In this document: positions 1 through 5,024 of the stretch, in pieces
Layout of the letters: each line of letters opens with the position of its first letter
How positions within the stretch are numbered: position 1 is the stretch's first letter
NCBI GenBank assembly: GCA_016933985.1
Contig: JAFGTU010000283.1
Location: 1-5,024 of the forward strand
From: Sedimentisphaerales bacterium
GTDB lineage: Bacteria; Planctomycetota; Phycisphaerae; Sedimentisphaerales; Anaerobacaceae
Direction: 5' to 3'
DNA: 5,024 nucleotides
Made by a program: the position numbers and the translations under genes
Notes under the pieces: generated by a model
The model's database searches: none
Told to the model about the DNA's origin: nothing
The model's input: only the letters and a program-made list of their open reading frames with translations

Positions 1-2
1 AT

Positions 3-3000
3 CTGTCGGTCGGGCAGGTCGGCATTAGCGGCGCGGCGCCAAGAACGGTAGCCGGATGGGCAAGAGCCGACTCAACGGTGATAAGCGACTGGACGAATGT
101 CTTCGGCTTCACGGGGCCTGCCGGCACTAATGGACATTTCGATATCGAGGTCGTCGGCGACTCGACCGGCACCGATCCGGGCTACGGCATCCACTGTTAT
201 AATTGGGAGAGAAACATTTTTGTCGGTATCGATTTGGAGTGGCATCATCTCGCCGCCACGTACGATGGGGCAACGATAAAATGGTACGGCGACGGCAGAC
301 TCATCGGCAGCGCAGCGAACGCCATAAGCACGCCCGACAACGTCCAGATCGGCAAGCGAGTGGACAACGACCACTTCTTCCCCGGCCAAATCGACGATGT
401 GCGCATCTACGATTATCCGCTCAGTGATTCGGCCATCGGGCAGATGGGCCGGGCGAAAATCGCCACGAATCCGAGCCCAGCCGACGCATCCGCAGTCGCG
501 CCCTTGGTCACCGGCTCAAACGTGTTCTTAATTCTTGACTACACCCCCGGCGGCAACGCCCTTACGCACACCGCCTACTTTAGCGAAAATCGCAACGATG
601 TGTTGAGCCGCGACGGTGCGCACAGCCTTGGCAGTCCGCCGCTCTGGCCCGGCGTTGATCCCGAGGCGTTTGTCGTCGGCTACGATGACCCGAGCATACC
701 GGCCTTTGCAAGGGCCCCTCTTGTCCGCGGCAGGACTTACTACTGGGCCGTCGATGAGTCTGACGGGTCAACAACCTGGCCCGGCCAAGTTTGGAGCTTC
801 ACCGTAATATCGCATGAGGCGTGGAACCCATCCCCGACTGACGGCGAAGTATTTGTCGCTGTTGACCCGAGCGTTACGCTTGGCTGGAGCCTCGGCGACC
901 TTGATACCGATGACTACACGGTGAGCTACCTGGTATATCTCGGCACGGACAAAGCCGCCGTGACGAATGCCACCACCGCATCACCGCAGTATGTGGCCGA
1001 GGTTGGTGCGACGACCTGCATCCGCATCGGTTTTAACTATGACACCGAGTACTACTGGCGCATCGATACCAAGCTAACGCCCGACGGTTCTCCTCTCGAC
1101 TCTACCGTCATAACCGGCAGAGTCTGGAGCTTCACCACGGCTCCGCGGGGCCTCGGCCAAGTCCTCCGCGAGTGGTGGATGGACATAGACGGAGACGATG
1201 TGGACGACGTCAAGAGCGACCCGAGATTTCCGGATTACCCCGACGCCACCGGTTTCCTCGGCAGCTTTGAAGGTCCGACCAATTGGGACGACTACTACGG
1301 CAGCCGAATCCACGGCTGGCTCTACGTCAAGAGCTCGGGCCAATACACATTCTGGATTTCCAGCGACGACGAAAGCGAACTCTGGCTCAGCACAGATGAA
1401 GACCCTGCTAACGCGAACCTCATTGCCTTCGAGGATAGTTGGAGCACCGCGAGGGATTGGCAGACCGGCAACGAGCAGTCCGAACACATCTGGCTCGAAT
1501 CCGGAAAGAGGTACTATATCTCCGCGATCCACAAAGAAGATGGCGGAGATGACAACGTCGCCGTTGCCTGGCAGGGACCTGATTCGCAAAACGTCCTTCA
1601 AATCATCCCGGGCAGCCATTTGAAGCCATATGTGCCTATATATGCCCACGGGCCTGGTCCAGCCCATGGTGAAGTCGATGTGCCACTTAATGTAACGCTC
1701 ACCTGGATACCAGGCGTGGATGAAAGTACGCTAAGCTCTTACGCGACACAGCGCGTCTATTTCGGAACGAATCCGGCGGCTGTCACAAACGCCGGCACAT
1801 CATCGCCGGAGTATAAGGGGCCTCCCTCTGGGGCCGGTCGGTACGGGCCTCTAACGCTCGAGTACTACACAAACTACTACTGGCGCATCGATGGCGTAAA
1901 CAGCTCTACAGGAAAGCTCTACAAAGGCCCCGTATGGTCCTTCAAAGCTGTCTATAATCCCGCAAATGTTATCGACGCCGGCCTGCTTGCCTGGTACAAG
2001 CTCGACGGCGACGCATCCGACTCATCCGGCTATGGCCGCGACGGCACCGAAATGAACCGGCCATTCTATGTAGCCGGTTACGACGGCCAGGCAATTAGCC
2101 TCGACGGAGTTGATGCCTACATTGACTGTCAAAGCGCAGGGTTTAACGCCACAGAAGCCATCACCATTGCACTGTGGATGAATCACCGCTCCGGCGGACC
2201 GACCGATGACAGAGCAATGTTCAGCCGGGGAGGCGGCTGGGAAGACTTCGGATACACATTCTGGCATTGTTCCGCCAGCAACGTCCGCGCGGAATTGCAA
2301 GGCCCGAACAACAAGAAAGAGGTGATTGCCGCGCCGCCCCCCGACAACGAATGGCACCACGTTGCGTTCACCTGGCCCACACCGGGCACTACAAGAGCTA
2401 TCACCGTCTATATAGATGGGCAGGCCGCAGCAAGCGGCGATTTCACGGGACCTATAGGTCTGTCCTCCTATGACCTGAGAATCGGGGACTACTCCGGCAG
2501 TTCCGACTACGACAGGCACTTTGACGGGCTGCTTGACGATGTCCGCCTGTACGACTATGCCCTCAGCGCACAACAGATCGTCCGCGTATTCAGGACCAAT
2601 CTTGCCTGGGCGTTGAACCCCAGTCCCAAGAATGGTGCCAAAGGCGTATCGAGGCAGCCTACTCTTACCTGGACGCCCGGTGATTATGCGCCGCCGACGA
2701 ACGGACACTACGTGTACTTCGGCGACGATCCGGATGCGCTATCCCTGGTGGCAACGCTGCCGCAGCCTCAGAGCCCCAATAGCTGCTCTCCCGGTCCGCT
2801 TGATTTGAATACGACTTACTACTGGGTGATCGGCGAGGCCAACGGGGGCGATATGGACCTCGGACGCCTCTGGTCCTTCACGACGACAGACTATATCTCA
2901 GTCGATGATATGGAGGCGTACGTCTCCTACACCAATCCCGCAGGCCCCCACATATTTGGGGTCTGGCGCGACGGCGTCGGTGACTGCGGCTCCGTTAATG

Positions 3001-4289
3001 GCAACGGGAGCGGGGCGTTGGTTAATGAAAACGCCTCGCCCGTCCTCTCCGGCAGCCAGTCGATGAAATTTGAATACGACAACGACGGCATGGCGTTTAA
3101 CCCGTGCAGTACGTCCCAGACTTCGAGGACATGCTACTCCGAGGCCGAAGCGCAGATTGCCAATCTGCCGTCTGCCGTCGGCTCGAACTGGAATCTCGCG
3201 CGCGCTAGGGCGCTGGTGATTCACTTCTACGGAGACCCGGCCAATGTAATCGAACCGGTTGACCCCCTTTGGGTCGAGCTCAAGGACCCCGTCAATAGCG
3301 CTAAGGTCGTATATGGGGCCTATGAAGGCGAAGATACTCAGCATCTTACCGAGCAATTCTGGCACGATTGGATGATCGATCTGGCCGACTTTACCGGTGT
3401 CGATGTAACAAATCTCGTGAGTATCGCCATCGGCGTCGGCCAGGAAGAAGCCGCTACGTCTAATGGATCGGGCACGCTCTACTTCGATGATATCTGCCTG
3501 TACGCATCCAGATGCCTGCCCCAGCGTGCAAGACCCGCTGCCGATTTCGACGACAATTGCAGGGTTGACCACATAGACGTCGCAGCCCTCTTTCAAGACT
3601 GGCTTGTCGGCGATTTGCCGGAAACGGCATGGAGCGGTCCTTGGCAGAGTGTCGACGTCGGCGACACCAACCCCGCCGGCAGCTTTGTTGACCTCGGAGG
3701 CGATGCCTACTCGATCACGGCCGATGGCGACGATATATGGAACCAGGCCGATGCCTTCCATTACGCTTATCAGCCGATCTCCGGCGATTGCCAATTGACC
3801 GTCCGCGTTACCGGTATAGGCGGCCCAAGCACAAACGAGTGGAGAAAGGCCGGAGTTATGATCCGCGAAACACTCCAGGACGATTCGCCTCACGCCTTTA
3901 TGACCGCAACCGCAGGCGGTGGAGGCGGCGTAGCCTTCCAGTGGCGCCCAGGCGCCGGAGAAGACTCATACTCGGCGAACACGCGAACCGGAATAACCCC
4001 GCCCGTGTGCCTCAGAATCGTTCGGATTGGAGATACCTTCCGGGGCTACCTGCTCCAAAACGGCAAATGGATCCGCGAGGGTGAGCCTGTGACCATCCCT
4101 ATGGGTGAAAATGTCTATATCGGAATGGCCGTAACGTCGCACTCCGACGGCCAGCTCGCCACCGCCACATTCGACCGGGCCTGCCCCGATGTGCCCCTTC
4201 TTATCGACCTCCACGAGGATAGGAGGATCAACTTCCTCGACTATGCCTCGCTTATGACTGAATGGTTGGACACCATATTCTGGCCGTAA
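3..4289 (+). CDS. Giant secreted multidomain LamG/FN3-like/PA14/dockerin protein (5' end missing)
   Basis: This is the C-terminal part (1428 residues, numbered from nt 3) of an extracellular, probably carbohydrate-binding or adhesive protein. Domains: LamG 1-149 (EWHHLAATYDG, IDDVRIYDY); FN3-like 156-270 and 275-380; PA14 383-543 (REWW, YTFWISSDDESELWLS, AVAWQGP); FN3-like 550-649; LamG 659-864 (AWYKLDGDASDSSGYGRDG, EWHHVAFTW, LDDVRLYDY); FN3-like 872-962; jelly-roll/CBM-like 963-1171 (starts near VDDMEAY, ends YFDDICLYASRC, five cysteines); half dockerin 1181-1201; DUF1349-like beta-sandwich 1210-1396 (DIWNQADAF, WRKAGVMIRE); half dockerin 1402-1428. The frame is open to the left edge, and residues before the GTG at 78 (GISGAAPRTVAGWARA) are LamG-like, so the start and any signal peptide lie upstream. 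No catalytic domain is seen. Domain names come from remembered family patterns. Substrate is unknown; binding of polysaccharide and docking to a cohesin are inferred. Confidence 0.93.
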   Translation: MSVGQVGISGAAPRTVAGWARADSTVISDWTNVFGFTGPAGTNGHFDIEVVGDSTGTDPGYGIHCYNWERNIFVGIDLEWHHLAATYDGATIKWYGDGRLIGSAANAISTPDNVQIGKRVDNDHFFPGQIDDVRIYDYPLSDSAIGQMGRAKIATNPSPADASAVAPLVTGSNVFLILDYTPGGNALTHTAYFSENRNDVLSRDGAHSLGSPPLWPGVDPEAFVVGYDDPSIPAFARAPLVRGRTYYWAVDESDGSTTWPGQVWSFTVISHEAWNPSPTDGEVFVAVDPSVTLGWSLGDLDTDDYTVSYLVYLGTDKAAVTNATTASPQYVAEVGATTCIRIGFNYDTEYYWRIDTKLTPDGSPLDSTVITGRVWSFTTAPRGLGQVLREWWMDIDGDDVDDVKSDPRFPDYPDATGFLGSFEGPTNWDDYYGSRIHGWLYVKSSGQYTFWISSDDESELWLSTDEDPANANLIAFEDSWSTARDWQTGNEQSEHIWLESGKRYYISAIHKEDGGDDNVAVAWQGPDSQNVLQIIPGSHLKPYVPIYAHGPGPAHGEVDVPLNVTLTWIPGVDESTLSSYATQRVYFGTNPAAVTNAGTSSPEYKGPPSGAGRYGPLTLEYYTNYYWRIDGVNSSTGKLYKGPVWSFKAVYNPANVIDAGLLAWYKLDGDASDSSGYGRDGTEMNRPFYVAGYDGQAISLDGVDAYIDCQSAGFNATEAITIALWMNHRSGGPTDDRAMFSRGGGWEDFGYTFWHCSASNVRAELQGPNNKKEVIAAPPPDNEWHHVAFTWPTPGTTRAITVYIDGQAAASGDFTGPIGLSSYDLRIGDYSGSSDYDRHFDGLLDDVRLYDYALSAQQIVRVFRTNLAWALNPSPKNGAKGVSRQPTLTWTPGDYAPPTNGHYVYFGDDPDALSLVATLPQPQSPNSCSPGPLDLNTTYYWVIGEANGGDMDLGRLWSFTTTDYISVDDMEAYVSYTNPAGPHIFGVWRDGVGDCGSVNGNGSGALVNENASPVLSGSQSMKFEYDNDGMAFNPCSTSQTSRTCYSEAEAQIANLPSAVGSNWNLARARALVIHFYGDPANVIEPVDPLWVELKDPVNSAKVVYGAYEGEDTQHLTEQFWHDWMIDLADFTGVDVTNLVSIAIGVGQEEAATSNGSGTLYFDDICLYASRCLPQRARPAADFDDNCRVDHIDVAALFQDWLVGDLPETAWSGPWQSVDVGDTNPAGSFVDLGGDAYSITADGDDIWNQADAFHYAYQPISGDCQLTVRVTGIGGPSTNEWRKAGVMIRETLQDDSPHAFMTATAGGGGGVAFQWRPGAGEDSYSANTRTGITPPVCLRIVRIGDTFRGYLLQNGKWIREGEPVTIPMGENVYIGMAVTSHSDGQLATATFDRACPDVPLLIDLHEDRRINFLDYASLMTEWLDTIFWP
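1050..1067 (+). repeat. 18-bp exact direct repeat, copy 1 (encodes YYWRID)
   Basis: TACTACTGGCGCATCGAT occurs here in the second FN3-like module and again, in the same codon phase, in the third at 1875-1892. It encodes the conserved YYWRID strand. Module homology plus conserved codons explains it, and it could also mark recent exchange between modules. Confidence 0.8.
1875..1892 (+). repeat. 18-bp exact direct repeat, copy 2 (encodes YYWRID)
   Basis: Second exact copy of the 18-bp sequence at 1050-1067, 825 bp downstream, which is a whole number of codons (275). Recombination between the two would delete the PA14 domain in frame. Confidence 0.8.
3543..3605 (+). other. First dockerin-type calcium loop and helix (half dockerin)
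   Basis: Residues 1181-1201 read DFDDNCRVDHID followed by the helix VAALFQDWL. Asp/Asn at loop positions 1, 3, 5, 9 and 12 match the dockerin F-hand pattern D-x-(N/D)-x-(D/N)-x3-(N/D)-x2-D. In an ordinary dockerin a second such repeat follows within a short linker; here a complete beta-sandwich domain follows instead. The partner half is at 4206-4286. Confidence 0.7.
4206..4286 (+). other. Second dockerin-type calcium loop and helix at the C-terminus
   Basis: Residues 1402-1428 read DLHEDRRINFLD, then YASLMTEWL, then the terminal DTIFWP and the stop. Loop positions 1, 5, 9 and 12 are Asp/Asn, but position 3 is His rather than the usual Asn/Asp. The 'EWL...FWP' ending is one I associate with C-termini of secreted planctomycete proteins. 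It is the natural partner of the loop at 3543-3605. Confidence 0.7.
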
Positions 4290-4496
4290 CACCTCAAGCT
4301 GCGAACCAACCGCGACCCTTACCTTGCCCCTCAGGGGGTGCCCCTTGTGGAGTAGCCTTTGGGCCCGTCGGCACGTTCTTATGACAGTGCTGTACTATCC
4401 AACGTCGTAAATGTTTGTAATAGCTACACTTATAATTGCGATGCCGGTGAAGGCGGGAGCATTGTAAGAAAGCCCCGAAGCTGGACGATTTTCTTC

Positions 4497-4525
4497 TTGA
4501 CAAAACGACTAAGGTGGGGTATCTT
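4497..4525 (+). promoter_or_regulatory. Predicted sigma70-type promoter for the downstream LamG gene
   Basis: A perfect -35 hexamer TTGACA (4497-4502) is followed by a 17-bp spacer and the -10 hexamer TATCTT (4520-4525), which matches four of six TATAAT positions. Transcription would begin near 4532 and give a leader of roughly 140 nt before the ATG at 4675. The spacing is optimal and the orientation fits the next gene. Planctomycete promoters are less well characterised than the E. coli consensus used here. Confidence 0.5.
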
Positions 4526-4662
4526 AATGAATGTCAATGTCTTGCAGTTATGGCTGACGGCGGTATCTTGAAAGGTCTTGAACGAGAAGGGTACAAGCCA
4601 TAGTGGTTCTTATCTTATCGACGATTGCTGGCGCCCATTTCTGAACATTCTTGGCTTATGGT

Positions 4663-4667
4663 AGGAG
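4663..4667 (+). promoter_or_regulatory. Ribosome binding site of the second gene
   Basis: AGGAG lies 7 nt before the ATG at 4675. It decides that start, because the same frame is closed by a TGA at 4642-4644 and the only other candidate between them (TTG at 4651) has no purine-rich site upstream. Confidence 0.75.
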
Positions 4668-4674
4668 TGACGTT

Positions 4675-5024
4675 ATGAAAAGCACAAGAGGCAGGTTACT
4701 GGTCTTGTTGTCGTTGGTTTGCTTGGTGGCAAGCGTGTCTTCTACAGCCTGTGCGAGTATTATTGCCTACTGGCGGTTCGATGACGTAGGAGATGCGGAC
4801 ATAGAGCAGTGGGGTCCCGTCGCCGCCGGGAATCCCTTGCCGGATTCCGACGGCCATACTGTCTGGCGCAAGGCGGCGCACGATCACTCCGGTAACGGCA
4901 ATCACCTTACCACCTGGGATTATGCCTGGGCCGGCTACAAGTGGACCAGTGATGTGCCCTCAGCCACTCTGCCTTTGACCGGTGCTGCGAATGGACTGAG
5001 CATTCAAAACGGAGGTGGTTATCC
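4675..5024 (+). CDS. Secreted LamG-type domain protein (3' end missing)
   Basis: The first 116 codons of a second exported protein run off the window. It opens with a Sec signal peptide: basic n-region (K2, R5, R7), hydrophobic core from about L8 to V21, and a likely signal peptidase I site after A27 (TACA|S). A cysteine at 26 is not in a good lipobox because Ser sits at -3. The mature part starts SIIAYWRFDD and continues with DHSGNGNH at 70-77, the usual opening of planctomycete LamG/concanavalin A-like domains, comparable to AWYKLDGDA...DSSGYGRDG in the upstream protein. The later SDVPSATLPLTGAAN stretch is also of that type. The start is set by AGGAG 7 nt upstream. It follows the larger gene after a 385-bp gap holding a promoter candidate, so it may be transcribed separately. 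Sugar binding or adhesion is likely but the ligand is unknown; C-terminal domains cannot be seen. Confidence 0.88.
   Translation, partial: MKSTRGRLLVLLSLVCLVASVSSTACASIIAYWRFDDVGDADIEQWGPVAAGNPLPDSDGHTVWRKAAHDHSGNGNHLTTWDYAWAGYKWTSDVPSATLPLTGAANGLSIQNGGGY

Larger units (their letters stand above)
468..2888 (+). repeat. Four divergent FN3/Ig-like beta-sandwich modules within the large CDS
   Basis: Four modules of about 90-115 residues lie at nt 468-812, 825-1142, 1650-1949 and 2616-2888. They share a start like NPSP.(D/N)G..V (the third reads GPGPAHGEV), a central 'YFG/YLG-T(D/N)' strand in copies 2-4 (YLGTDKAAV, YFGTNPAAV, YFGDDPDAL), a 'YYW' strand (TYYWAVDE, EYYWRID, NYYWRID, TYYWVIGE) and a closing (V/L)WSF(T/K) strand. 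Copies 1 and 2 are adjacent. A PA14 domain separates 2 from 3 and a LamG domain separates 3 from 4. They are most simply spacer or stalk modules between the binding domains. Copy 1 is the most divergent, with a longer middle region. The shared motifs are seen directly; the FN3-like fold is inferred. Confidence 0.75.
4290..4674. other. 385-bp intergenic region
   Basis: This gap separates the two secreted-protein genes and is visibly more AT-rich than the coding DNA around it; for example 4381-4440 has 22 G/C in 60. It contains a sigma70-like promoter candidate at 4497-4525, a lone TATAAT at 4431-4436 without a matching -35 box, three TATCTT hexamers (4520, 4564, 4611), and the ribosome binding site of the next gene. 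The GC-rich start (4320-4346) can form only small competing hairpins without a T-tract. No convincing gene, RNA or terminator is visible. Confidence 0.7.

Noticed and set aside
1074..2708. Minus-strand open frames at 1074-1667 and 2022-2708
   Set aside because: They are antisense to the PA14 and second LamG domains, with no domain signature or ribosome site apparent; shadows of the real gene.
2898..3893. 331-codon open frame on the minus strand
   Set aside because: It lies wholly inside the strongly supported plus-strand CDS, over its CBM-like, dockerin and DUF1349-like domains, and its translation shows no recognisable domain. It is a shadow of GC-rich coding.
4327..4346. GC-rich hairpin as terminator of the large gene
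   Set aside because: CCCC-TCA-GGGG and AGGGG-GTG-CCCCT stems compete for the same Gs, are only 4-5 bp long and have no T-tract after them, so an intrinsic terminator is not supported.
4431..4436. Perfect TATAAT as a second promoter
   Set aside because: No acceptable -35 hexamer lies 15-19 bp upstream (the best positions read like TAAATG), and a chance match is likely in this AT-rich stretch.
4294..4503. 69-codon minus-strand frame in the intergenic region
   Set aside because: Low-complexity basic translation, no ribosome site seen and no family resemblance; probably chance.
4359..4571. 70-codon plus-strand frame starting at TTG
   Set aside because: It has a TTG start with no good ribosome binding site, a composition unlike its neighbours and no recognisable motif, and it runs through the promoter candidate.
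4741..4755. Lipoprotein signal for the second gene (Cys26)
   Set aside because: The residues before the cysteine are Ser-Thr-Ala, without the Leu/Val/Ile expected at -3 of a lipobox, whereas A-C-A|S fits signal peptidase I.

Overview
The window looks like part of a planctomycete genome, most likely a Phycisphaerae- or Sedimentisphaerales-type bacterium. This is inferred from protein style, not from a marker gene. The signs are a giant secreted protein built from LamG, FN3-like 'YYW...WSFT' and PA14 modules, a 'YFDDI.LY..RC' domain, and dockerin-type calcium loops ending in 'W(L)...FWP' at the C-terminus. Coding DNA is moderately GC-rich. Both genes lie on the + strand. No RNA gene, mobile element or CRISPR array is visible.

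Region 1 (3-4289) is the 3' part of one very large CDS. Its reading frame is open to the left window edge, so the true start lies upstream and the GTG at 78 is not the start. The visible 1428 residues read: LamG (cut) - FN3-like - FN3-like - PA14 - FN3-like - LamG - FN3-like - jelly-roll/CBM-like - half dockerin - DUF1349-like beta-sandwich - half dockerin - stop. No catalytic domain is visible. The most notable point is that the two dockerin calcium loops sit about 200 residues apart, with a complete beta-sandwich domain between them.

Region 2 (4290-4674) is a 385-bp, AT-richer intergenic stretch. It has no convincing terminator. It holds one good sigma70-like promoter candidate (TTGACA-N17-TATCTT, 4497-4525), and a clear Shine-Dalgarno (AGGAG) lies 7 nt before the next ATG.

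Region 3 (4675-5024) is the 5' end of a second secreted protein: a Sec signal peptide followed at once by the N-terminal part of another LamG-type domain. It runs off the right edge.

The two genes form a tandem pair of exported, carbohydrate-binding or adhesion-type proteins. The downstream gene probably has its own promoter. A role in polysaccharide capture or extracellular assembly through dockerin-cohesin contacts is plausible from the domains but is inference. I see no clearly novel defence or mobile system here.
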